Positions 17,341 through 25,701 of a stretch of 64,000 nucleotides of DNA are shown in pieces. The notes under the pieces are model-generated. The model was not told the origin of the DNA. It did no database searches and saw only the letters and a list, made by a program, of their open reading frames with translations. A program made the position numbers and the translations under genes. Location of the stretch: the NCBI GenBank assembly GCA_043777595.1, contig JAYWHT010000015.1, forward strand, positions 4,961 through 68,960, given 5' to 3'. The stretch comes from JAYVJH01 sp043777595. Its GTDB lineage: Bacteria > Bacteroidota > Bacteroidia > Cytophagales > Spirosomataceae. Position 1 is the first letter of the stretch, and each line of letters starts with the position of its first letter.

Positions 17341-18117
17341 ATGAATTTATTTGGTTGTAATATTGTAAATCAAAATTACGGTTATTCATTCAAAACACTA
17401 CATTTCTTGAAATATAAAATCACAATCGTATTACTTTGCCTTGCATTGTTTGAGACCCAAGTAGTAGCTCAAACTGATACCATTCCAAGGCCTTCGTTCA
17501 AGTCGTTTATTGTACCAGCTACGCTGATGTCGGCAGGTTTGGTTGTGCAAGGCAACATTAGTAGAGACGTTCAGCGGCAAATATTGACCACATTCCCTGG
17601 ATTTCATACCAAAGCCGACGACTATTTGGTGTTTGTGCCAACGGCCATACCGCTGGCAATGAGTGCATTGGGCATCAAGGGTAAGCACGAACTAAAAGAC
17701 CAAGTTATACTGACTGTTCTTTCACACGGCTTGTCGCAGAGTATTAGCATAGGGCTAAAATACACCATTGCTTACCCTCGTCCCGATGGTGTGGGTATGG
17801 AGTCTTTTCCGTCTGGTCATACTACTTTTGCTTTTACTGGAGCGGCCTTGATGAGTAAAGAATACGGCGAGCAAAGCGTTTGGTATAGTGTAGGGGCATA
17901 CTCGATTGCTGCGGGGGTAGGCTCATTGCGAGTGTTAAATAATCGGCATTGGTTGGCCGATGTGCTTTTTGGGGCGGGTGTGGGCATTGCCTCAACCGAA
18001 GTGGTTTATAGAATCTATCCGTGGCTCAAACGCAAAGTATTCAAAAACAAAAACTGGGTAGCTTTGCCAACATACAGCTATGGTGTGGGCGGCATGAGTA
18101 TAGCCGCTGTCTTTTGA
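17341..18117 (+). CDS. Exported PAP2-family phosphatase
   Basis: 258 residues. The acid phosphatase/PAP2 signature is visible in three parts: KYTIAYPRPDG (motif 1, K-x6-R-P), PSGHTTFAFT (motif 2), and SLRVLNNRHWLADVLFGAG (motif 3, S-R-x5-H-x3-D-like). Such enzymes dephosphorylate membrane lipids such as undecaprenyl or phosphatidyl phosphates. The signal sequence ends at VVAQ, but as annotated it is preceded by a 22-residue non-hydrophobic extension. A TTG in frame at 17407 would give a cleaner signal peptide (LKYKITIVLLCLALFETQ) and leave space for a promoter next to radA. It runs convergently into the lipoprotein gene, with a 10-base gap. Confidence 0.88.
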   Translation: MNLFGCNIVNQNYGYSFKTLHFLKYKITIVLLCLALFETQVVAQTDTIPRPSFKSFIVPATLMSAGLVVQGNISRDVQRQILTTFPGFHTKADDYLVFVPTAIPLAMSALGIKGKHELKDQVILTVLSHGLSQSISIGLKYTIAYPRPDGVGMESFPSGHTTFAFTGAALMSKEYGEQSVWYSVGAYSIAAGVGSLRVLNNRHWLADVLFGAGVGIASTEVVYRIYPWLKRKVFKNKNWVALPTYSYGVGGMSIAAVF

Positions 18118-18127
18118 GAGCCGTCCT

Positions 18128-18640
18128 TTATTGTTTAAGCCGTGGCATAACACTTACAAAATTACCTGAGTCTGCAAATCTAACGCAATATATTCTGTTG
18201 TCTTTTTGTACGGCAGTCATGTAGCCATCTGTTATGAGGTTATTGGAAGGGTTTTGATACATCTTGATAGCGTTCAGAATTTTACCGTTTGGTATATTTA
18301 TTTGCAAGTTTTCAGAAATGTTTTTCGGCAATTCAGGTATGCTAATCAAAGTGCCATTGCTCAAAATATGTCCTTTACTATCCCAGAATATACCCGATTT
18401 TATGTTGTTGCTGGTAAACTTCACAAACCAAGATTGCCCGGCCATTTGAGTCCAAACAACACTTTGAGCATCAGAAAATTGTTTATAAAAATCAGAAACA
18501 ATAAACTCTGGCACTCCACCCTCAATGGCTATTATTTGTGGTGAAAAGTCTATTTTTTGGCACGATGAGGCCGTAAATAGCATTAAATAAGTAGTAAGTA
18601 CAAGTAATGTTTTACGGAAACCAAAGCAAGAAAAACGCAT
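18128..18640 (-). CDS. PepSY-like (BLIP-type) lipoprotein
   Basis: 170 residues. A lipoprotein signal is visible (TYLMLFTASSC, lipobox cysteine at residue 27). The body looks like the PepSY-like domain of Bacteroidota: F-x-x-A-x-x-V-x-W (FSDAQSVVWTQMAGQSWFVKF), a strand with GIFWDSKGHILSNG, and an I-x-x-L-P-x-x-I segment (ISIPELPKNISENLQINIPN). These proteins have no established catalytic function. It is convergent with the PAP2 gene. The assignment to the PepSY-like family is based on pattern only. Confidence 0.7.
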   Translation of the reverse strand: MRFSCFGFRKTLLVLTTYLMLFTASSCQKIDFSPQIIAIEGGVPEFIVSDFYKQFSDAQSVVWTQMAGQSWFVKFTSNNIKSGIFWDSKGHILSNGTLISIPELPKNISENLQINIPNGKILNAIKMYQNPSNNLITDGYMTAVQKDNRIYCVRFADSGNFVSVMPRLKQ

Positions 18641-18691
18641 TTGAAAAGAGGATAAATTGGTATATTTGATTTGTATATTATATTAACTAAC

Positions 18692-18726
18692 AAAAGCCGT
18701 GCCAATCATTGATTAGCACGGCTTTT
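18692..18726 (-). terminator. Intrinsic terminator, bidirectional type
   Basis: Perfect 11-bp stem, arms AAAAGCCGTGC and GCACGGCTTTT, 13-base loop, with T/A runs on both sides. It lies 39 bases past the end of the minus-strand gene that stops at 18765. Confidence 0.85.
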
Positions 18727-18764
18727 ATTTTTCAAAATTATGTCTTTTATGGTATTCTGTTTTT

Positions 18765-19481
18765 TTACATTCCACTTTTTACCATATCTAACAATTTAGT
18801 GATTTGACCTTTTACTGCTGGTTCGGCGGCGGCGGCCATTGGCCCGCCACCACTTAATTTGGACAAGCCACCCAATGCACCACTCAATAGCGATGAGCCA
18901 CCACCACCAGCAGCACCCAAAACGCCCATTGCGCCACCCAAACCTTTGAGATTATTGGTCAAAAGCCCTAATTTTGATGTCAAGCTACCTGCACCTCCCA
19001 AAAGACTTTCTACTCGTTGATGAAGAAGCCCTAATTTGGCCAATCCAGCGGCTTTGGCAAGCACGCCACCTTTGAGTGAGCCAGACTGTACCATTGGAAG
19101 CATTTTTTCTAATGCGCTCGACTGTCCCAAAATTTTATCTTTCAAAGAGCCTGGGCTTTTGCTAACTTCGTTTTTCAGATTGGCAATACCTACTTTGAGT
19201 TCGCTTACTGCCATTTTTTTGTCGCCTTTGCCAACTGCTGCAATGGCATTGTCGAAATGGTTATCGGCCAATTCGTCTGAAACTGGTATGAGTCTTGATG
19301 TGTCAGCCGTTGCTTTGTTTGTTTCAATGGCTGGCATAGCTGGTGCGGTCATGGTATGTGGCTCTGGCACGGCTGGTGCAGTAGCTGGTATTGCTGGCGT
19401 GGGTATGGTAGGTACTTGTGCCATGGCCAAACCCGACAAAGTAGTGAGTGTAAGACTTAAAACCAGATTTTTTGTTTTCAT
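18765..19481 (-). CDS. Secreted protein of unknown function, Pro/Ala/Gly-rich
   Basis: 238 residues from the ATG at 19479-19481; a longer frame begins at 19520, but only the later start gives a proper signal peptide (MKTKNLVLSLTLTTLSGLAMA). After it comes a Pro-Ala-Thr-rich linker (residues about 22-55), a helical segment resembling a tetratricopeptide-like hairpin (NHFDNAIAAVGKGDKKMAVS), and a Gly/Leu-rich C-terminal half with GGAMGVLGAAGGGGSSLL, which may be membrane-interacting. I do not recognise the family. It has its own terminator downstream at 18692. Confidence 0.7.
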   Translation of the reverse strand: MKTKNLVLSLTLTTLSGLAMAQVPTIPTPAIPATAPAVPEPHTMTAPAMPAIETNKATADTSRLIPVSDELADNHFDNAIAAVGKGDKKMAVSELKVGIANLKNEVSKSPGSLKDKILGQSSALEKMLPMVQSGSLKGGVLAKAAGLAKLGLLHQRVESLLGGAGSLTSKLGLLTNNLKGLGGAMGVLGAAGGGGSSLLSGALGGLSKLSGGGPMAAAAEPAVKGQITKLLDMVKSGM

Positions 19482-19632
19482 TTTAATAGATTTTTTGTGT
19501 ATAAAAATTTGCCAAATCAAAATTCGACATTATGACGAAAAGCAATAATAAGGTCACAATTTAAGAAATGACAAAGATTTGAATTTTGAATTTTTTAACT
19601 CAACTTTGCGCCCAAATCAGCATCAATCAAGT

Positions 19633-20622
19633 ATGTCAAATACCATCAAATATCTTTTATTTACAGCTCTGGCTGTTGTCCTACTCTGGGCAACTGTTTA
19701 TTTTGGCATCATCAATCCTACCAAACTATGGGCAGACGTATCGCAGGCTAATTTTTGGTGGGTAGGCGTTATGGTTGCTTTGACTTTTGTGGCACACGGC
19801 GCAAGGGCTGCTCGCTGGCAAATTTTGCTCGAACCGATGGGCTACAAGCCCTCATTTTATAGCACCAATAGTGCCGTTTGGTTGGGTTATTTTTTTAATA
19901 ATTTAGTGCCTCGCCTCGGCGAAATTACCCGTTGCAGCGCACTTTGGAAAACCGACGACATTCCTATCGAGAAATCGGTTGGGACGGTTGTTACAGAGCG
20001 CATTTTTGATGTACTGATATTATTTTTGTTGTTAGGACTCAATTTATTACTTGATTTTGACCGTCTTTGGTCTTTTATTTTGGGGGCAACCAAGGGTAGC
20101 GGAGCGGCTCAAAAATCAGGCTCAAATTTAATTTTGATAGTCGGTAGCATAGCGGTTTTGGGAGCAGTCATTCTGTTTATATTTAGAAATAAAATTTTAC
20201 AAATGCCTATCGTTCAAAAACTACTCACCATCGGCAAAGGGCTTTTGGACGGTGTTTTGAGCATCAGTAAACTGCGCCAGCCCCAACTTTTTATTTTTTA
20301 TACTGTCCTGATTTGGGCTATGTATTGGCTCATGGGTTATTCGTTGTTTATGGCCATACCCAAGTTTGCGAGCCTGTCGCCATTGGTTGCGCTTACGGTG
20401 CTTACGTCGGGGGCGTTGGCCATGATTGTACCTACGCCAGGCGGTGTTGGGGCTTATAATGTCATCGTGGCATTGGCTCTGAGTAGTATTTATGGCATAG
20501 CCCAAGACGATAGCGGTACATTGGCCTCGTTTATTCAGAGTTCTCAAATGATTTGTACACTTATAATAGGGGCTGTTTTCTTTTTGGTTTCGATAGTTGT
20601 TAAAAAAAGTAAAATTGAATAA
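19633..20622 (+). CDS. Flippase-like / LPG-synthase-type transmembrane protein (UPF0104)
   Basis: 329 residues from the ATG at 19633, chosen because it directly precedes the first hydrophobic helix; an upstream in-frame ATG at 19579 would add a polar 18-residue extension. About 8 membrane segments. Family-typical features are HGARAARWQILLEPMGYKPS, NSAVWLGYFFNNLVPRLGEI with the G-E-x-x-R motif, and VPTPGGVGAYNVIVALAL. This domain occurs in lysylphosphatidylglycerol synthase and in a group of proteins proposed to move or modify lipids. The substrate is not known. It precedes rfaE2 by 68 bases, which contain a perfect palindrome. Confidence 0.85.
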   Translation: MSNTIKYLLFTALAVVLLWATVYFGIINPTKLWADVSQANFWWVGVMVALTFVAHGARAARWQILLEPMGYKPSFYSTNSAVWLGYFFNNLVPRLGEITRCSALWKTDDIPIEKSVGTVVTERIFDVLILFLLLGLNLLLDFDRLWSFILGATKGSGAAQKSGSNLILIVGSIAVLGAVILFIFRNKILQMPIVQKLLTIGKGLLDGVLSISKLRQPQLFIFYTVLIWAMYWLMGYSLFMAIPKFASLSPLVALTVLTSGALAMIVPTPGGVGAYNVIVALALSSIYGIAQDDSGTLASFIQSSQMICTLIIGAVFFLVSIVVKKSKIE

Positions 20623-20651
20623 CTGTAAATGGTATCAAGATTTATGAATTG

Positions 20652-20671
20652 CCTCCAGATTTATCTGGAGG
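20652..20671. repeat. Perfect palindromic hairpin upstream of rfaE2
   Basis: Nine-base arms CCTCCAGAT and ATCTGGAGG around TT, 19 bases before the rfaE2 start codon. There is no following T run, so it does not look like a normal terminator. The right arm contains GGAGG, which could mimic or sequester a ribosome-binding site. Confidence 0.7.
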
Positions 20672-20690
20672 ATACTAAAAAAACTAAATA

Positions 20691-21170
20691 ATGACCGAAC
20701 AAAAAATAATTTCCAGAGCCGAAGCGGTATCTTTGGTCGGTAGTTGGCAGTCTAACGGGCAGCAAGTGGTCTTTACCAATGGCTGCTTTGATATTGTGCA
20801 TTTGGGACATATTGACTATTTGGAAAAAGCCCGTACATTAGGCAACCGATTGGTTTTGGGGCTTAATACCGATGCTTCTGTGAGCAGATTAAAAGGCCCA
20901 AGCCGTCCCGTTGTCAATGAATATGCCCGTGCAAGATTGATGGCTGCGCTGGCCTTTGTAGATGCCGTTGTGCTATTTGACGAACATACACCACTCGAAC
21001 TGATAGAAGCCATCGGGCCTGATATTTTGGTAAAAGGCGATGATTATTCAGTCCAAAATATCGTTGGGGCCGATTTTGTCGTTAATAAAGGCGGAGTAGT
21101 CAAAACTGTTGCCTTGGTAGAGGGCTATTCGACGAGTAAATTGATTGAAAAAATAAAAACAAATTATTAA
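20691..21170 (+). CDS. rfaE2: D-glycero-beta-D-manno-heptose 1-phosphate adenylyltransferase
   Basis: 159 residues, matching the separate C-terminal half of HldE (RfaE domain II). It activates heptose 1-phosphate to ADP-heptose for lipopolysaccharide core synthesis. The cytidylyltransferase-like signature NGCFDIVHLGHIDYLEKAR contains the H-x-G-H motif; GLNTDASVSRLKGPSRPV and the C-terminal VEGYSTSKLIEKI (S-T-S-K, equivalent to the family S-T-T-x-x-I motif) also match. The kinase half (rfaE1) is not in the window. It is followed by the zinc peptidase gene 22 bases downstream. Confidence 0.94.
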   Translation: MTEQKIISRAEAVSLVGSWQSNGQQVVFTNGCFDIVHLGHIDYLEKARTLGNRLVLGLNTDASVSRLKGPSRPVVNEYARARLMAALAFVDAVVLFDEHTPLELIEAIGPDILVKGDDYSVQNIVGADFVVNKGGVVKTVALVEGYSTSKLIEKIKTNY

Positions 21171-21192
21171 CCAAAACTAAATTGCTACAATT

Positions 21193-21903
21193 ATGGGAGG
21201 CTTATATTTGATTGGTTTCGTGTTTATGCTACTCGGAATGTTAGTGCAGTGGCGTCTGAAATCTAAATTTAGTCAGTACTCGCAAGTACCACTCGCCAAT
21301 GGCATGAGTGGCCGAGACATTGCCGCCAAAATGCTACACGACAACGGCATTATGGACGTTCAGATTACACAAGTAGATGGCCAACTAACCGACCATTATA
21401 ACCCGACTGACCGAACGGTTAATCTCAGCGCAGACGTATATGCTGGCTGTAGTGTGGCTGCTGCCGCTGTGGCAGCGCACGAGTGTGGCCATGCCGTACA
21501 GCATAAGTTGGCTTATGGGCCGCTCGGTATGCGCTCGGCATTGGTGCCGGCTGTTAATATTTGCTCCAACATTCTAAATTATGCCAATATGTTTATGTTT
21601 GCTATCATGGGCTTTATTTATTACAACAATGGTATTTTTAGTACTGCTATTTTGGGGGTTTTGGTTGTGGCCAATTTGGGCTTAACGGCCTTTGCCATGA
21701 TAACGCTACCAGTAGAGTTTGATGCCAGCAACCGTGCCTTGGCTTGGATAGAAAACAGTGGCACAATAAGCCGACAAGAACACGACGGAGCAAAAGATGC
21801 GCTCTGGTGGGCAGCAACTACCTATGTGGTGGCGGCATTGGGGGCATTGGCCAACCTAATTTACTATTTGCAAATATTTTTGAATAGACGAAACAACGAA
21901 TAG
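21193..21903 (+). CDS. Membrane zinc metallopeptidase (YugP-like, Zn_peptidase_2)
   Basis: 236 residues. An N-terminal membrane helix (GGLYLIGFVFMLLGMLVQW) is followed by the cytoplasmic or periplasmic catalytic part with the zinc motif AAHECGHAVQH and the preceding LSADVYAGCSVAA. Two or three more hydrophobic segments follow, and a third ligand candidate lies in PVEFDASNRAL. Homologues of YugP are conserved but of poorly known substrate. The gene lies between rfaE2 (22 bases upstream) and the DUF2911 gene (50 bases downstream) on the same strand. Confidence 0.93.
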   Translation: MGGLYLIGFVFMLLGMLVQWRLKSKFSQYSQVPLANGMSGRDIAAKMLHDNGIMDVQITQVDGQLTDHYNPTDRTVNLSADVYAGCSVAAAAVAAHECGHAVQHKLAYGPLGMRSALVPAVNICSNILNYANMFMFAIMGFIYYNNGIFSTAILGVLVVANLGLTAFAMITLPVEFDASNRALAWIENSGTISRQEHDGAKDALWWAATTYVVAALGALANLIYYLQIFLNRRNNE

Positions 21904-21953
21904 CTTTTATCTCAATAATTTTAACCAATTTTTTAACAACAATTACAAACAAA

Positions 21954-22784
21954 ATGAAAAAGTTAGTACTCATGCTCTCAGTAGCAAGTCTGTCGTTAGG
22001 TGCGGTAGCGCAAGGCATCAAAACTCCAGCCCCCAGCCCAACGCAAACCATCAAGCAAGATTTTGCACTGTCGTCGATTGAAGTAAACTACTCTCGGCCA
22101 AATACCAAAGGCCGTGCCATTTTTGGCGAATTAGTGCCTTTTGGTAAAATGTGGCGCACAGGCGCAAACGGCGCTACCAAGATTACGTTTGGAGAAGATG
22201 TAAAAGTGGGTGGTGTGGCTGTGAAGGCAGGAAGCTACGCTCTGTATTCGATTCCAGACAAAAATGAGTGGGAAATAATCTTGAACAAGGGCATCAACAA
22301 CTGGGGCATTGATGGCTATAAAGCCGAAGATGACGTAGCACGCTTTAAAGTAAAATCACAGACACTATCTGCTACTGTCGAAACGCTCACTATCACAATC
22401 AACGATGTAACAGGCTCTACGGCCAATGTAGCCGTGATGTGGGGCAATCGTTCGGCAGCCTTTATGGTAGAGGCCAATGTCGATACACGCATCATGAAGC
22501 AAATCGACGTAGCCATGAACACCGACACTCGTCCGTACTTTCAGGCGGCAAGTTATTATTTTGAAACGGGCAAAGACATGGCCAAAGCCTTAGAGTGGGC
22601 CAACAAAGCCAGCGATGCACAACCAACCGCTTACTGGATAATGCACCTAAAAGCCAAAATTCAAGCCAAAATGGGTGATAAAGTCAGTGCAAAAGCCTCG
22701 GCTTTGAAATCTATCGAACTGGCCAAAATAGGCAAAAATGACGACTACGTGGCACTCAACGAAAAACTGATTGCGACTTTGTAA
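21954..22784 (+). CDS. Secreted DUF2911-domain protein
   Basis: 276 residues. Residues 1-19 form a signal peptide (MKKLVLMLSVASLSLGAVAQ). DUF2911 spans about residues 40-180, with its hallmark VNYSRPNTKGRAIFGELVPFGKMWRTGAN and YALYSIPDKNEWEIILNKG segments. The C-terminal 90 residues are helical and resemble tetratricopeptide units (SYYFETGKDMAKALEWANKA, AYWIMHLKAKIQAKMGD). These proteins are common in Bacteroidota, with no established function. A strong intrinsic terminator follows at 22868. Confidence 0.92.
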   Translation: MKKLVLMLSVASLSLGAVAQGIKTPAPSPTQTIKQDFALSSIEVNYSRPNTKGRAIFGELVPFGKMWRTGANGATKITFGEDVKVGGVAVKAGSYALYSIPDKNEWEIILNKGINNWGIDGYKAEDDVARFKVKSQTLSATVETLTITINDVTGSTANVAVMWGNRSAAFMVEANVDTRIMKQIDVAMNTDTRPYFQAASYYFETGKDMAKALEWANKASDAQPTAYWIMHLKAKIQAKMGDKVSAKASALKSIELAKIGKNDDYVALNEKLIATL

Positions 22785-22867
22785 GAATTATAGACTTGAT
22801 AATAGACATTTTTGGACTTGGCAAAGGTGGGAAGTTAAAAGTACAAGTATTCAATTTAATATAAATG

Positions 22868-22905
22868 CCCCACTTTTGCCAAACTTATATTAGGCAAAAA
22901 TGGGG
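22868..22905 (+). terminator. Intrinsic terminator after the DUF2911 gene
   Basis: Arms CCCCACTTTTGCC and GGCAAAAATGGGG (13 bp, one mismatch at most), 12-base loop, followed by TGTTTTA. It ends the plus-strand run from rfaE2. Confidence 0.85.
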
Positions 22906-22943
22906 TGTTTTATAGTTCGTATGTCTTTTAATTTCTTTTGTCT

Positions 22944-23028
22944 ATCAAATGACAATCAAATAAGTAATAATTGATAATCAACAGTTTAGGTTGATTAAAT
23001 ATTTGATTTATCAAATAACCATCAAATA
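22944..23028. repeat. Paired ATCAAAT direct repeats with 11-bp spacing
   Basis: ATCAAAT starts at 22944, 22955, 23010 and 23021: two pairs, each with a centre-to-centre spacing of 11 bp, about one helical turn. An inverted copy, TATTTGAT, at 23000-23007 forms a palindrome with the copy at 23010. The segment lies between the ends of two convergent genes, in a 249-base interval with no further gene. Confidence 0.6.
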
Positions 23029-23033
23029 AAAAA

Positions 23034-24479
23034 TTAAGCCCAAAATGGTACATATGTTCTGTGTTTTCGTGATTTACTTTCTGGGTCATCTTCTTTAATC
23101 ATATTTGCCTCAAAGGTATCTTTTATAATTCTTGATGCAATTGCTGCATTTTTGTCATCAATTGAGAATCGTTCTCTGAGGCTTTGGTTAGACATTTTTT
23201 CATTTGACACCCATTTTAAACAAGAATGTTGATAACAAGCCCTAATTTTTTCTTTTTTATCAAGGTCATTCAACGTTTTATAGCTGTAAATAGTTACTCT
23301 TGTTCTGTTTTCATCTGTTATTACATTGATTGGTGGCAACTGATATAATTCGTTGTAAAAAATCACCTTATCTAATCCACTGCCTTTTTCTTCGCAAAAA
23401 CCCATTCTACGCATCATATCAGCCAATTTTTCATTTCTTGAAATGTAGGAATCGATAAATCTGTCCGTAGTTATTAGTGGATTACCTGGGTTTGAAATTT
23501 CTATTCTATCTTTAAAGATTTCAATCATTGGAAAGCCTTTAACCAATAAATCTTGGTGAATTAAGGCATTGGCTACTATTTCTCTAATAGCAATTTCAGG
23601 ATACATTCTATATTCTTTGCGCAATGCCTTGCCTATTTCTTCATTGGCGGGCAGTTGGCTATTTATCCATTCCACCATACTAAGAAACCCAATTGCATAG
23701 CCTTTTGTACCCATTTGCTCTCTTATGGTTTCTACTTTATTATTTCCTTTATAAACAATTACTCTTACAGATTTTCTTTCTATTGTTTCAAAATCGGACA
23801 AGTGTTTTGCAAATAAAATAGCACCAAGGGTTGTAATAGCATAGCCATGAGATTTTACTATTAAATTTTCATTCAAAAACTTTTCTATAACACCCGATTG
23901 ATTGGACGGGTAAGGCAATTTCATTAAATCGAAATAGGTTTCTGTACTCAATAATTGAATTACATCACTTGCATTCAAATTGTCTTTGGCTATCTCCTGC
24001 TCAAATGATTTTGTTTTCTTTTGCCAAATTTTAGCTTCTTTTTCAGGGAACTCTGACAACTTTCGGGTAATACTTCCAACTCTTATGTAAGCATGGTGTA
24101 AAAAATCTACAGGCTTTGTTTTAGCGGCTGGAATCACAAAAATGGCAATATTTCTATTTTCATCGTAAGCAAATTCGTGAATACGGAAATCAATACGTGG
24201 GTTTAGACGTTGTACAAGCCAATGCTCTATTTCTTCATTGCCTTTTTTGTATTGCTTGGGTTTGAAAGTAGTGCCTTTTATAATGTGTGTTTTGTCTTCA
24301 ACGCCAAATACTAAATATCCAAAATCTTGATTCACAATAGCAGCTCCATTGGCTAATGCCGAGATGCGTTCGCCTATTTCATCTGCTGAATGAAAATTAA
24401 GTTTGAACTCTACCCATTCACTTTCGTGAGGTTGTTTTACTAAATTTTTCAGTAAATCTATAAGTTGTTGTTCGTTCAT
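23034..24479 (-). CDS. ATP-binding protein with Schlafen AlbA_2 domain
   Basis: 481 residues. The N-terminal AlbA_2 (Schlafen-type, AAA_4) domain starts with E-x-x-W-x-E-F-K (ESEWVEFKLNFHSADEIGER) followed by ISALANGAAIVNQDFGYLVFGV. Residues about 290-360 show a GHKL-like ATP-binding region (YPEIAIREIVANALIHQDLL, then IEISNPGNPL). A C-terminal winged-helix-like region (NEKMSNQSLRERFSIDDKNA) may bind DNA. Proteins with this layout are variously annotated as transcriptional regulators or defence-linked ATPases; the function is not proven. It is a single gene with its own promoter candidate, AT-rich compared with the flanking genes, and possibly acquired. Confidence 0.85.
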   Translation of the reverse strand: MNEQQLIDLLKNLVKQPHESEWVEFKLNFHSADEIGERISALANGAAIVNQDFGYLVFGVEDKTHIIKGTTFKPKQYKKGNEEIEHWLVQRLNPRIDFRIHEFAYDENRNIAIFVIPAAKTKPVDFLHHAYIRVGSITRKLSEFPEKEAKIWQKKTKSFEQEIAKDNLNASDVIQLLSTETYFDLMKLPYPSNQSGVIEKFLNENLIVKSHGYAITTLGAILFAKHLSDFETIERKSVRVIVYKGNNKVETIREQMGTKGYAIGFLSMVEWINSQLPANEEIGKALRKEYRMYPEIAIREIVANALIHQDLLVKGFPMIEIFKDRIEISNPGNPLITTDRFIDSYISRNEKLADMMRRMGFCEEKGSGLDKVIFYNELYQLPPINVITDENRTRVTIYSYKTLNDLDKKEKIRACYQHSCLKWVSNEKMSNQSLRERFSIDDKNAAIASRIIKDTFEANMIKEDDPESKSRKHRTYVPFWA

Positions 24480-24501
24480 AGAGAATAATATAATCGAACA
24501 A

Positions 24502-24509
24502 CAAATTTA
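24502..24509 (-). promoter_or_regulatory. Candidate Bacteroidota promoter for the AlbA_2 gene
   Basis: On the minus strand TAAATTTG (exact TAnnTTTG match) lies 22 bases before the start codon, with TTTG about 22 bases further upstream (24532-24535) as a possible -33 element. The rest of 24510-24704 shows no gene. Confidence 0.5.
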
Positions 24510-24704
24510 CACTTAATAAATGGGTAAGTTGCAAATATGTCGTTTCAAAAATATTTTCCCACTTTTGTGGCTATTGTGTGGATTTTATGTGGTTAGTTGT
24601 TCCACTTTTAATTTTACGAAACATTTTTTTTATCTCATTTTTCTGTTTATCAATTTACGTTTGGTCTTTTAGAGTGCCGCTCGTTGTGCATTTGATAATC
24701 TATC

Positions 24705-25481
24705 CTAATCCAGCAAACCACCCAAACCGCCCAATATTGAGCCGCTTTCTTTGCTGGCCTGTGAGCCACGAGACGATAGCCTGTCCACGAGTTTTGAGAT
24801 AGGCATAGACTGAATCCAACAGCGGCCTGTGCCTTGTAGCGTAGCCAAGAAAATCCCCTCACCACCAAACAGCATCGACTTCAAGTTGCCTGATCGCTGC
24901 ACACTAAAATTGACAGTAGGCTCAAAAGCCACCACACAACCAGTATCTACACGCAGGGTTTCGTTGTTGAGTTGCCGCTCAATGACCACGCCGCCAGCAT
25001 GCACAAAGGCCAGCCCATCTCCTTGTAATTTTTGTAAAATAAAACCTTCGCCACCAAACAAACCCGTTCCCAATTTTTGGTTAAAATGAATACTCAGTTT
25101 TGTACCCATGGCCGCACACAAAAAACCATCTTTCTGGACGATAAGCGTATTGTTATTGATTTTTTTAAGGTCAATCGGCATAACTGTACCTGGATATGGC
25201 GCAGCAAAAGCTACTTTTCGTTTGCCATAACCTCGATTGGTAAAGTGTGTCATAAACAACGACTCACCCGTCAGTAGCCGTGTGCCTGCCTGAAATAATT
25301 TGCCCATGATGCTCTGAGTGGCGTTTGAGCCATCACCCATTTTGGTTTCAAACTCAATGCCGTCTTCCATAAAAAGCATCGAGCCTGCTTCGGCAATGAC
25401 CGTTTCGTTGGGGTCGAGTTCTATCTCAACAATTTGTATGTCTTCGCCAATAATTTTGTAGTCAATTTCGTGTGAGTTCAT
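24705..25481 (-). CDS. TIGR00266 / AIM24-family protein
   Basis: 258 residues. It matches the AIM24-like family (TIGR00266): N-terminal DYKIIGEDIQIVEIELDPNE, AEAGSMLFMEDGIEFETKMG, the middle FAAPYPGTVMPIDL, and the glycine-rich strand repeats GLFGGEGFILQKLQGDG and MLFGGEGIFLATLQGTG, which reflect a duplicated beta-fold. The C-terminal tail is Gly/Ser-rich. The biochemical role is unknown; eukaryotic AIM24 affects mitochondrial membrane organisation. It is a single gene. The 220 bases upstream (25482-25701) hold no gene I can support. Confidence 0.92.
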   Translation of the reverse strand: MNSHEIDYKIIGEDIQIVEIELDPNETVIAEAGSMLFMEDGIEFETKMGDGSNATQSIMGKLFQAGTRLLTGESLFMTHFTNRGYGKRKVAFAAPYPGTVMPIDLKKINNNTLIVQKDGFLCAAMGTKLSIHFNQKLGTGLFGGEGFILQKLQGDGLAFVHAGGVVIERQLNNETLRVDTGCVVAFEPTVNFSVQRSGNLKSMLFGGEGIFLATLQGTGRCWIQSMPISKLVDRLSSRGSQASKESGSILGGLGGLLD

Positions 25482-25701
25482 AATGTTGTATTTTTCGGGT
25501 TAATATTCAAAATCGAAACTAAGGTATTTTATTATTTTTCAGAATAATTTTATGGATAATTGGCCCAGTAAGCGGACTGACGGGCATTTTAGTTTTTGGT
25601 TTATTAGACAACAATAATGAAGCATCTCTATTTTGATAACTCACTGATATAACGTTGTATTTAACTCACTACACCAGACCATAAACACATGACTACCAAA
25701 T

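Noticed and set aside
25550..25640. Hydrophobic readable frame (GPVSGLTGILVFGLLDNN) upstream of the TIGR00266 gene
   Set aside because: No start codon, short, and no family match that I can recognise; possibly a remnant but not supportable.
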